From contig NC_029518.1 of NCBI RefSeq assembly GCF_001577835.2, positions 54,228,894 through 54,292,893 on the forward strand: DNA of 64,000 nt, in the 5' to 3' direction. Positions 10,679 through 21,318 of this stretch are shown piece by piece. The position numbers and the translations under genes were made by a program. This stretch comes from Coturnix japonica. Its lineage: Eukaryota > Chordata > Aves > Galliformes > Phasianidae. Under the pieces are notes generated by a model. It ran no database searches, had not been told where the DNA came from, and saw nothing but the letters and a program-made list of their open reading frames with translations. Positions within the stretch are counted from its first letter, which is position 1. Every line of letters begins with the position of its first letter.

Positions 10679-12402
10679 TAATCCTTTTTGACAACAGTCC
10701 ATGTTGGCTCTTGAAATATTACATATCACAGTTAAGTACAGTTACACAGACTAATTAAAAATCAGGACACAGATAAAAATAAAAAATCCTTATGTTCAGA
10801 TATTTCACAAAGTTAGGAGCCCGCTCAAGCCTCCGAATCTATTGCACAGAATTGATCAAAGTTCAGTGGCTTTAATTCACGCTCTTCACAGCTAATACTA
10901 CAAATTAAAACCAAAGTGCTACAAATTATATCAGTGCCCACTAATAAGAACAACAAGACATTGGGAATGAGGTCTTCAGAAAAGATTAATATTAGCTCTT
11001 CTGGGTAGAAAGCATTTGTTTAAAAGAGTGCCTACCTTCTGAATTATGATGTATAGTCCACTGTAATACATTGTCCACTAAGGCAACAGGTGCTGGATCA
11101 GTGGAAAACACTGAGATTATATTAAGGGAATCTTGCAGATGCAACAGACTGTCACTGCCTCAGCCGCATCTCAGTGCAACAGCCAAGGGCACTTGGTTGG
11201 TTAGGCACCAAGAGATAATAGTTTGTGAACAAAGAAAATCCACTCCATGTTTTCCGGAGTTAAAAACTTTCTGAACAGTCTGCCTTAACATGGTATTGAA
11301 AAACAGAGTGCCAACGTTGCTGATTAGAGTCATGCAGCGAGGGCAAGCGTTCAGCGGATTCCATAAGCACTTCAGAACACAATCCCTACAAGTTCTGCTT
11401 TTGGGCTGAGCCCCTGCTACTCCAAACTCAGATCACACTGCTGTTATGCAAGCCTGCTACAGTTCACTGTAATGAAGACCCATTTGTTTTGTGACCTCAT
11501 TTAGAAATCAATTCTAGCCAAGGCATTAGTAATCTCCAACTGACTTCCAGTGAGAACACGATCAGAATAATCTCAAAATCTGTTTTTTGTTTTGTTTTTT
11601 TTTTTAATTTCTTCTAACAGGACGCAGAAGAGCGGTGCTTTAAAATCAATTCCTCTGAACTCTTCACATGTTTGTAAACATACAATAACGAGTTGAAAAT
11701 ATTGTGCACGTGAGATGGGAACAATCTTCAGGTCCAACATACAGCTACTTATACATCCATGTAAAGGACATTCTATGGTTTAGCACTATCACATCTTGGG
11801 CATATACTGTATTAACATTTACTACGTCACTGCCATGCAAGTAAGATCGGCGATATATTAAAGTGGTTTAGCACCAGAAAAGTTAGTAGTGCACTTTCAG
11901 CAAGGTACCTGCTACTAACCAGGTGTAGGTGATATATCATACAAGAACAGATGGAAACTGAAAATACTTCAAATGTTCCCTGCAATTCCAGAATGATGCA
12001 TCTTTAAAATAGAAGCTAGATTCCACAGCAAATATTACCTTCGGTACCATGTGCATGCTGTTACTACCAACCTGTTTCCTTAAGAGTGCGTTCTGCTGCT
12101 ATACCCCACATTCTACTGGGAAAAGTTGCCTACATATGTGTATGTATTATGTATGCATGTATATGTATACACGTATATCAAATCATAATTAAAATGCATT
12201 TCCATATTGTCAGAGAAATATGCAGACTTCTGAAGAACCCAAATATGTGAATCAGGTTGACAGCCCTACGTTCAGTATTCCCTCATAAGGAACTAAGCCT
12301 TTTTTTATCCTGGTATGTATTTGGCCACAAACTGTGCAACCTTAAATCAGAGTTCAAAGACAAAGAACAAAATGGCTAATGACACAAGGGCTAAGAGCGC
12401 TC

Positions 12403-12450
12403 TCAGCTGGCAGCATTTTCACTTTGCAGTCGCTCAATCAGTTGCTCTGC
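12403..12450 (-). CDS. HINT3: HINT3 coding exon 5 (last)
   Basis: A 48-base coding part: [15 protein letters not shown] and stop, after a TTTCATAG acceptor. The phase is right, and AEQLIERL aligns with human ADHLIEKL. This identifies a very short terminal coding exon almost 2 kb from exon 4. If exon 4 were not spliced here, the reading would run into an unrelated tail. Confidence 0.87.
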   Translation of the reverse strand, partial: AEQLIERLQSENAAS

Positions 12451-15400
12451 CTATGAAAGAGAGAACACAATGCATTAACAATGCAGCAGACCGTCAGTTG
12501 GCTGAAAAATCTGCCTTAAAAATAGTAACAGCACAACACTGACAGACACAGCATATATTATTCATTTTTACGGATAAAGCATACAAAGAAGTAAAATACC
12601 ACGACTTTAAACAGCTGACATTGTCATGCGTTCACTAAACTCCCACTTGGTGATAAGGAAAGAAAAAACAACAACTATGACAATTGGAGGATGGTTGAGT
12701 GAAGTAATCACTGTTAAAATATCACGTTTTAAGGACCTGGGAAGACAGTGCCCACAACAACCAAGCTATGAGAACCAGAATTCCTTGGGACACTCTCCAG
12801 AACAGCATCTTGTGGCCTCTTCATAGAATCATAGAATTACCCAGGTTGGAAAAGACCTTAAAGATCATCAAGTCCAACCGCAGCCTAGCCAGTACCCTAA
12901 CTCTAAAAACCCTACACTAAATCATATCCCTGAGCACCACATCCAAACGGCTCTTAAACACAACCAGGGATGGCGATTCAACCACCTCCCTGAGGAGCCT
13001 ATTCCAGTACTTAACTACCCTTTCTGTAAAGAAGTTCTTCCTAACATCCAACCTAAACTTGCCCTGGCACAACTTGAGGCCATTTCCCTTCGTCCTGTCA
13101 CTTGTCACCAGTGAGAAGAGACCAGCTCCACTCTCACTGTACGCGCCTTTCAGGTACTGGAAGAGGGTGATAAGGTCTCCTCCCCTCAGCCCAGACTAAA
13201 CAGCCCCAGTTTCCTTAGCCTCTCCTCGTAGGGCTGATTTTCCAAGCCCTCACAGCTCACAACTGCACTGCAGTCATACACATTACTGAGTGATGGAGAG
13301 CATTTGTGTGCTGTTCGTGTCATTAGAAACACATTCAGTCTTTGGTTATGTCACAAGGCCCGTAAGTGCTTTTTCTCATCATATGGCTATTCATGCATCT
13401 ACTACATAGCTGGGACCGTTACACTTTCTATGTATTTGCATTGTATATAACTAAAAAAACCTTCCCGACAATTCAAGAACATTTTCCAACTTGACAACTG
13501 GGCAAGATATCTTTCGAATTGCATCCACACTGGATAACCAAACCTGGTATGGAGATCTCTGAGCTAACCCAAAATAGTAAGCAATATAATTAGACAAGCC
13601 ATAGGTCGTCTTCTTTTTCTTCCCCCCTCTGTGGTGCTCTGTTACACAGCAGCCAGATCTGCTCTATTCAAGACAGGTGAGATCTCCAACAAGCTACCAC
13701 CACAAAGAAGCAGAGTTTTTCCTCTTAAAGAGGGTGCCATAATCATCTTTAGGAGAGAAGTTTTCAGCACCTTTGCCTTGGGGTTGCCCAATGACACAAG
13801 GATGCTGGAGCTACACTGCATAGATAGGTCCTCTGCTGAAGAGAGAGGTTTTCAAGCAGTGACTGGCAGCTTCAATTCAGTCTCATTTGCAATCTCTACA
13901 GACAGTAAACAGTACAAACAATGCTTTGGTCCAGCAAACACTTGTTTCAGTCTAAGGGTGGCAAGATGAGCAAAAAAATGTATGAACTGATGAAAGCGAC
14001 CGTGAGGTGGCCATATTTTTCATCTGAATTGGGCTATGTGTTATACATGTCTTCATTCAACCATCACATTCTAATAAATCTTTTCATATCAAAGAATACT
14101 TACAAAGTCTAGTCAGAAGCAAATCACATCCACCTAAGCTACACATTAAATCCAGAACTACTTCACTGTTTGCTCTTAATGTTAGTCACTCTATTTCCCT
14201 GTGTAAGCATGAACAGTATCAAATTTCACCCATTGCCTTTTCTCAAATAGGTAATGCAAAATATAACAAATAATTATAGTAATGATATGATTAATAGCTC
14301 AAAGGATATTTTGGATGTTAGAAAGACATCAACCTCTTTCTTGAGGCTTCTTGAGGCTTGGAAGACCTCTCAAAAACCTCATTACACTTACTGTGATAAA
14401 CCAGTAGGAGTTGATTCTGTAAATCAGTCTGGATAAGAATCCCAGCTGACTTGCTGGGGCCAAGATGTGCAGATGCAGGTGGGATATTGAGCAGAATGGA
14501 GGCCAGTGAAAACCCATTCTTCAGAAAGAGAAAACAAGTTAAAAACACCGTGATGTTAATACAGGAAGTGGAACATCTTACGTTTGAGATCAACTGCACA
14601 AAGAAATTTACTCACAACATTTTCCTTTTACACTGCATGAAAAATAATGTGTCCTTTCCCATCAACATGCTCTGACGCAAACCCTTCAGAAGACCACCAA
14701 CCACTTACTTCACATCTCTCTATCCAGCACACTGTGCTAAAACGAGGGTTAAAAAACAGGAATGTTCCTTAGATGCACCATACCTACTTGGAAAGTTAAT
14801 CATCACCATATTAATGTACTTTCTACCTATTTTAAACAGGAAGGCTCATGTCCCTACACTCTACACAAATTATGTCACAGCTCACTTCATGCTGGCTACC
14901 AAACACACTGGTTTAACCTAAATGAATGCAGGTATAACTCTGAAACACACTGCAGCGCCCCGGTGAAAGTGACAAACTTTGTCTTTCCTGGAATCCACCG
15001 GTGGAGTCAATGTCTAGCACGTAATTAAAGAACAGCCTTTTAGATAAGCTGTGTGAATTGGCCTCACTATTCCATAGTGTGTTCAGGAAAGAATCTCACA
15101 GTTGGAACACAACCTACACTGGGAACTCATCAGGAAAAAAAAGAGTTTATATTCATTGCCAGGACATGAGACTGGACGAGTCACATGGTAAGTCAAGGCA
15201 AACCCAATAAACGTTACTGCAAATGTAACACGGTATCTAAAACAGCATTTTGAAAAGCCAAGGACATTAGTAATTAACACAGAAAGCTCAGGTACATACC
15301 TTATATCATTCAAGTCACTAAAGTTATTTTTCTGGAGAACAGATTTTCCAACTTCCATCATTCTTTTCACTATCAAATACAAATGAATTTCATTTACTGT

Positions 15401-17574
15401 TTAGTTTAAATAATGTTTTACATATCTTAAGACTTTAGAGTCAAATAGTTTGAAGCAGGTGTTGAAGAAACAAAACCTTTGAATACTAACATCAACAAAG
15501 ATTACACTGAGATCACAAGCTTGTGTTTGCTTTATTCAAATACCGTAACTGCTCATAATAAAACAGATTGTCAAGACATTGCAGTGCAAAGTTTGATGTG
15601 AAAATCACTACTGTTATCGATTTCCACACTCATGCCACTTAGAGGTTATGGTTTACTAATCTCATGTCTTTACACAGCAACATTGACCTCTGTCCTTTGT
15701 AGCCTGGAGGTATCACAGTCTCACAGTCTCGTGCGGGTTGGAAGGGACCTTAGAGATCATCGAGTCCAACCCCCGGGATTCGAGCCCCTGTGTAGCATTG
15801 CAGCACTTCTACCACTTGCACCACAGGGGGGATTCGAACCCAGGCTCTGGTGTTGCAACGCAGCATTTCTACCACTGTGCCACCGGGGCACGAAGTTTCA
15901 GATACGAAACAAAAATTAAAGCACATTTAAACCATCAGCCCTACTTATTACTAAGACAATGTTTTCGTTCCTGTAAAAGAGAAGAAACTCTAATCCCAAA
16001 ACTTCCAAGACAAAGGCATAAAAAATAAACTGCCTCAGAGCAAAACACACAGAAGTTGCTTCTGAAGGAAACGCCGACGTTTGGAAGTCAAATAGGATGA
16101 GTCAAAATTTGCAGCGCACGACTACAATGCTTCTCTTGTAGCACCTGTCATTTTCCCCACAGCAGAATCTGTTCATGCATTTAGGGATGTAATTTTTTCC
16201 TGTCAGCCGGGCATTTCTTGTGAAACAACTACATCTGAGATGATGTTTTAACAGCAGCAACAACTAAATGAAGCATGCAGACAACACAGCACAGCTTCAG
16301 TATTTTACGATCTTATCTTTTCAAAAGATATCACGAATATACTTTAACAAACATAGTGGCATTTCCAGCCAAGAGCAGAAGCATCTATCTATACTCCATG
16401 CAAACAAAAAGATTTCTGGCATTAGCGCAGCATGACTCTAGAATAGCACATGACGGATGTTTTCAGCAAGAGTAACTCCATATCCAACTCACTCATATAA
16501 CGTGTTCTAGTGTTTCACAACCGCAAACAAATAATGTCCAAAGCTGTAATTTACTTGACAGCACGCTACGTAAAACTGCTGTCTTTGCCCCTGATCTAAG
16601 CAGAGTAACACACATTTACAGCCTTACCTATGGGCACATGCTCTGACTTCAGCGTTTTGCAGTTTCCCATGTGCTCTACCGGCACCACCAGGTAATGGTG
16701 AGGGGCACCAGGTCTGATATCTCTAAAGCAAACAAGGTCTTCATACTGCAGAAGAATACAAACACATTACGCAATTGAGATGAGGACAGAAGAAAACAGC
16801 AGGTAACAGAACTGGTCTTTCCCTATACCAGTTTGATATTACTCGGTATCATATTTGAATCAACTAACAACAATATCAAAACTAAAGCGTATTTTCTTTT
16901 GCTGCTACACTGAAGCAAGCTGTCTTGGAGTATGCCTGCTGAAGCACTGGAGCACATTCTTGTTTCCTCTGCAGCCAGAATTCCTCAGTATCTAACAGCA
17001 ATAGCAGCTGTTCCATGACCGCCTTTAGACCTGTAGCTATTGTACAATAAGATACTTCTTTTTTTCTGCGGAAAGCTTCTTCGCTGCCTCCATAAAAGAA
17101 CAGACAACCGCTATGGCTACATGGCAACCCCAGGACTGGGATCCCTAAGGTGACACCCTTCGTTAGCTGGAAATAAAGACACCGCTTCCCTCAGAGAGGC
17201 AACAGCGGTCAGCTGGCCTACATACACCCGGGATTTCAGGGGCTGATCTACAGTTCTCATAAGTTAACCCCTTCTGTGCTCTCTCCGTCCCAGCAGCCCA
17301 CCCCATAGCGGGAAGCGGGCGGCTGTCCGCCGGGCAGCAGGCCGGGCAGCGCGCTGCCAAGGACAACGAGGGCGGCGGCGGCAGCGACCCACCCAACGGC
17401 GGGGCCGCCCCTACGCACCTGGCAGGGCAGCAGCGCGGTGCCCGGCTCCTCCCGGCGGGCGATCCTGCAGAACACGCACTTGCCGTCGTAACCGCCGCTC
17501 GCGGGCTCTTTCCCCTCGGCGAGAAGCTGCTCGTTCCCCGGGCCGGCTGCGGCCGCGGCCTCCTCGCCCGCCAT
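12403..17574 (-). CDS. HINT3: HINT3, histidine triad nucleotide-binding protein 3 (complete, 5 coding exons)
   Basis: HINT3 is a HIT-superfamily nucleoside phosphoramidase and acyl-AMP hydrolase. Five minus-strand exons join in phase: 17419-17574, 16628-16745, 15300-15369, 14392-14518 and 12403-12450. They total 519 bases, giving 172 residues plus stop (human 182). Residues 33-38 read CVFCRI. Exon 2 carries [20 protein letters not shown]. The catalytic histidine triad HLHLHIL is at residues 128-134, preceded by [10 protein letters not shown], close to human FHMPPFCSIS. All key histidines are present. The start ATG at 17574 is in a CpG island and gives [13 protein letters not shown], an alanine-rich tip typical of the family. 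The tail [15 protein letters not shown] is longer and more diverged than human ADHLIEKLRT. The gene lies between NCOA7 and TRMT11, as in human. Confidence 0.95.
12822..13250 (-). mobile_element. CR1 LINE 3' fragment within HINT3 intron 4
   Basis: Minus-oriented CR1, starting 'tcatagaatcatagaattac' at the 3' end and containing the ORF2-end block. The 63-residue open frame on the minus strand (reading [20 protein letters not shown]) is the usual CR1 shadow. Moderately diverged. Confidence 0.9.
14392..14518 (-). CDS. HINT3: HINT3 coding exon 4 (histidine triad)
   Basis: 127 bases: (R)[20 protein letters not shown], then [20 protein letters not shown] and IT. It ends at a GTAAGT donor in phase 0. 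It contains the HxHxHxx active-site motif. Confidence 0.95.
15300..15369 (-). CDS. HINT3: HINT3 coding exon 3
   Basis: 70 bases encoding (V)[20 protein letters not shown] then DI(R), between a TTTGATAG acceptor and a GTATGT donor. It corresponds to human MVTVGKTILERNNFTDFTNVR. Confidence 0.93.
15711..15891 (-). mobile_element. SINE with double tRNA-like head and CR1-type tail, copy 1
   Basis: Read on the minus strand, it starts GTGCCCCGGTGGCACAGTGG (A-box-like) and then GGGTTCGAATCCC (B box). A second unit follows, with GTGGTGCAAGTGGTAG and GGCTCGAATCCC. It ends in a CR1-like tail (TTGGACTCGATGATCTCTAA), closing with GAGACTGTGAGACTGTGA. So there are two tRNA-like units in tandem plus a tail recognised by CR1 reverse transcriptase. 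It lies between HINT3 exons 2 and 3. The same family occurs at 39573. It is not a functional tRNA gene. Confidence 0.8.
16628..16745 (-). CDS. HINT3: HINT3 coding exon 2
   Basis: 118 bases: [20 protein letters not shown] then [19 protein letters not shown] plus one base. The acceptor is CTGCAG and the donor GTAAGG. It is nearly the same as human HINT3 in this block. The frame is too short between stops to stand out as a long open frame. Confidence 0.94.
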
Positions 17575-17720
17575 CGCCCGTCGCCCAAACAGGCACCGCC
17601 CCACGACCGGCCTTAGGCCCAACCCGCCCTCACGGCGTGCGCCAATGGCGGCCCTGCAGCCAGCGGGGACCGGGCTCGTCCGCGCCCCCTCGAGGAGCGG
17701 AGGGCTGCGGCGAGAGAGTT
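17290..17720. promoter_or_regulatory. CpG-island promoter of HINT3
   Basis: A GC- and CpG-dense block around the HINT3 start codon, reaching into the upstream flank. CCAATGGCGGCC near 17642 combines a CCAAT box with a YY1-like ATGGCGGC core. No TATA box was seen. Confidence 0.75.
17419..17574 (-). CDS. HINT3: HINT3 coding exon 1
   Basis: 52 codons, [16 protein letters not shown] to GTALLPCQ, ending in phase 0 at a GTGCGT donor. It includes [15 protein letters not shown], the start of the HIT fold. Confidence 0.95.
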
Positions 17721-18067
17721 CGGCGTTCAGCCAGTGTGTGGCACGGGCCGAGGTTACCTGTGCTTAAGGCTTGAGCCGGGATCCCACCGGTGATCATAGC
17801 CATGTTAAAGAGCCTTCGGTGGTGGCTCCGAAGCAAAGCACCATCTCTGTTCAGCCTAAGTTTTCTGTAAAAAAAGCACAAACTGGAAATAAAGTGACCT
17901 CATTTAAACTCTGACCTCATTTAAAAGAAAGCTGAAAGATGCTGTTTCCCAATGGTAGTTCACCTTTGGTGTTAGAAGCAGTTTCTCAGCTTGCTCACAC
18001 TGTACTGTCCTGCAGGCCTCAGCCTGTGCTTAGAGGCCAGGAGGTGCCGAACTTAAGAGTCAATTGT

Positions 18068-18366
18068 GCAGTCACTGAGGTTGGAAAAGACCTCTAAGAT
18101 CATCCAGTGTGATCATCTGCCTACCACCAATATTGCCCATTAAGCCGTGTCCCTGACTTCTACATCTACCCTTGGATACCCCCAGGCATGGTGACCAACA
18201 CCACCACCCTGGGCAGCCTGTTCTAATGCCCATCTACTCTTCCTGAAAAGAAATTTATCCTAATATCCAACCTGAACACTCCCTGGCGCAACTTGATGTA
18301 TTCTCTCTCATACTATCACTGTTACCTGGGAGAAGAGGCTGACCCCCACCTTGCCACAACCTCCTT
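18068..18366 (-). mobile_element. Old CR1 LINE 3' fragment
   Basis: Minus-oriented: 'aggttggaaaagacctctaa', then the CR1 block with 'gggcagcctgttctaatgcc' and 'aagaggctgacccccacctt'. It is diverged, with no long open frame. Confidence 0.8.
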
Positions 18367-18389
18367 TTGGATCACTATATATAGTATTG

Positions 18390-18565
18390 GGTTGAAAAGG
18401 ATCACAATGATTGTCCAATTTCAACCCCCCCTGCTATGTGCACAGTCACCAACCACCAGACCAGGCTGCCCAGAGCCACATCCAGCCTGTCCTGGAATGC
18501 CTTCAGGGATGGGGCATCTACAACCTCCTGGGCATCCAACCACCAGTGCCGCACAGGGCACTTAG
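18390..18565 (-). mobile_element. Second CR1 3' fragment, different subfamily
   Basis: 'ccaggctgcccagagccaca', 'ccagcctgtcctggaatgcc' and 'ttcagggatggggcatctac' are typical of a minus-oriented CR1 3' region. It abuts the fragment ending at about 18366, which suggests one element inserted beside or into the other. Confidence 0.72.
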
Positions 18566-21182
18566 CAGCCCTGCTGTGAACGAGAATTTCTATATGGTCC
18601 CAAATAAGAAACCTCCCCTGAGGTACATACATGCTCCATGTTACAAAAACAGGCTCTTTCTAAAGTAGTTATAACTATAAGAGCAAAATTACCAGTGACT
18701 GGTTCCTCTCGACTTACATAACAGTCCTACAACCATTGCACTCAAGGTAATGTTCAAAGAAATGTTCAAAAGCACAGTTGCTATATTAATATGTAAATCA
18801 TATTTCACTTTTTCCCAATGCCAATTTTCTTTACCTACTAAATGCATACATTGATAAAGCTGAGAACCAACTGCTTTTAGGTGACTTTTCGCTTTTGTCT
18901 CACCTGGAAAGAAAAATACACCAAACACTTCAGCAATATGAAGGTGGTCCATACAAAAATGATGTCTGCAAGCAATATCCTTTCAGTGAGTAAAGGAAGG
19001 ATAGGATCTGCTCCAAGTTTCTGAATGCATAAATTCCTTTATTGAAAATATTGTGATAGCACTGCATTACATATATTCAATATTCATAGTTTCAAGGGTC
19101 ACAGAATTTGATTGAACAACACTGTTTGAATATAGAACACAGCGTTTAGATATGCTCTGACAAGTATAATATAACCAACTAAGTTGTAGGTAGCAATGGT
19201 GAAACGTGTGTAAAATGTTGAACTTGGCTTTGGGGTTGTAGATTTTTTAACTAGTAAGTGGTTTGCCACCATCAGAAGAGCAAACGGGTCTTACGTATTC
19301 CTGGTGCCTTCAAAGCATTATGCTATTAGCAACCTGGAAAACACTTCACATCACTATTACCAATAAGTCTATGGCTGTAGTAGGCCATGTAGATGGGACA
19401 TGTGAAAAGCTTACGTGCAGCATGTTACAGACTTACTGTGTATAGACAGCACTGGTGTTAGATTGTGAAATTTATGTGAAGGATTAAGATTTATTAATGC
19501 TTTTGAGAAAAAAGAATTTGGCTTCTTGTTTTATTATGAATATATTAAAAATGGGAAGAGTGGTAACTAAACTGAGTTGCATTACTCAATAATATTCCAA
19601 AACTAGACGATACTGTTTAATGCATGGAAACACACCACCATTTCTACAACCTGTCTTTGTCAGGACAACCCCACATTCAATACTAATGGCAGGACGGTGT
19701 TTGGTCACAACTGGATTGTGTGAATAAAACCATGGCTTAACTGGGAAGCAGAATTCTGTAGAAAACAGTAAGACTGGTGGTCTTCTGCCACACTTTTTCT
19801 ACCTGCTGAAATTTTCATAGCACTGATCTGGTTAGAATTGAGCCGTATATTGTAAGGTGGTCTTTTAAGTGTTGATAGGAAAATTATCTGGTTGACAGAT
19901 CAGAAAGCACAAAACAAGGAAGAATACTTATTTGCCCATCAAATCCTAAGCCGGCCTGTTGCTTCAAGACATAAGGAAGAAAATAATATTAATTGCTAAG
20001 AAAACAAATACTGCGCTACCATGACCCAGCCTGTTAAGGAAACAGCATTCTTCTCCATATCTTCAGACTGTATGTTTTCCTTACCAAAGCAGTTATTCAG
20101 TATGTAAAGAAATGTTCAGATAAAAAAGCACAGTGGGTGGTTTATTTTGAATCATTTGGTGGTGATACAGAAAACAATCACCTCTTAGAAACATCCCTGC
20201 TAAACAGTCAATAGCACTAGGACAGATGCTCAGGGCGTGCTGTCCCAATTCTGTTGACTGCACCAGAGCTCATGCAGTCTACACCAGGTGGCATTCTGCC
20301 CAGCGCCTCCCCACACTGCCTAAATAATAATCTATTAGCTCTGCTTACACGTTCCTGTTAATGAGGAGTGCTAACCACTTTTCCTCTAATCTCAGAGAAA
20401 ACCAGAATTATGCACTCAAGTGTTTCTGCCAGAAAATAAACCCTCTTAATTAGGGTTAAATGAAAACCAAATCTCATTTACAAAATAAAAATCAAACTTC
20501 AGAAATCAAATAAATCGATTCAAAATAAATGCCGACGCATAAGAAACCTACCTGAACAGTAATTATTTACCAAATTAAGATCTGAAATATTAAAAAAGAA
20601 AAAAAAACAAAAAAACAAACCCAATAACCCAACCCTCACAGCTAACACATTTACAACCAAGTCCGCTATACAATAACAATAAATAAAAAGCATTTAAAAA
20701 CATGTTCCCTTAAGTGCTGCATACACCTACTTCCCATTCATTCCCATGGCAAACAGTATGCTGTAGATTTTGGTGCAGTTAACTTTTTATTTTTGGTTAG
20801 CATTTGTACGCTGAACATAAATACACATGGAATGTACAGGACAGAGATAGTTTTCCCACAGTATATATATATATATTTTCACAGTTACAGAAGAAGTTCT
20901 CAATTCATACACCATCAATGTGTTCATAAGCATCATATCTTCAGTGGACGAGAGCTGAAGAAAGGAATTAAAAATAAACAACCTCTGACTGATCTTGTAT
21001 TGTTCCATCTCCTTCTGCCTCTGAAAACCAGCTGTTGTTCCTTGGTTATTTTTTTGCGTAGTCATGCTCTGGTATGACTTGAGGGGGAAAAAAAAGCGTG
21101 TAACATTGTGAGGCAGCCCGCACCTTTTATTTAGCTTTTAAGTGCCTAATGGATCCAGTCCTTAAGGCAGTCAGTAAGTACT
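18566..21182. other. NCOA7 3' flank and probable 3' untranslated region
   Basis: AT-rich with short simple repeats (a TA run near 20862-20876). The part from 21182 down to about 19035 could be the NCOA7 3' untranslated region, because the minus strand reads AATAAA at 19039-19044. No coding exon seen. Confidence 0.4.
19039..19044 (-). terminator. Possible distal polyadenylation signal of NCOA7
   Basis: AATAAA on the minus strand, about 2.1 kb after the NCOA7 stop codon. A nearer candidate lies at about 21126-21131. Use is not shown by the sequence. Confidence 0.25.
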
Positions 21183-21318
21183 TCATTCAAATGTCCATAC
21201 TTCTACATCCTGTATTATGAAATCCTCTTTCTTAGATAAGATGTCATTATTGAAGGTGCTGCAGGAGTTGCTTCGTCCATGATACAGGTCTGCATCTAAC
21301 CATAAGCCGAATCGTCCG
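21183..21318 (-). CDS. NCOA7: NCOA7 coding exon N (last, TLDc end)
   Basis: 136 bases: (G)[44 protein letters not shown] and TGA stop at 21183. The terminal QDVEVWTFE replaces human QDLEVWAFD. Confidence 0.97.

Noticed and set aside
18375-18384. CTATATATAG, a MEF2-like site
   Set aside because: It lies at the junction of two old CR1 pieces, far from any muscle gene promoter, in low-complexity TA sequence. A chance match is likelier.
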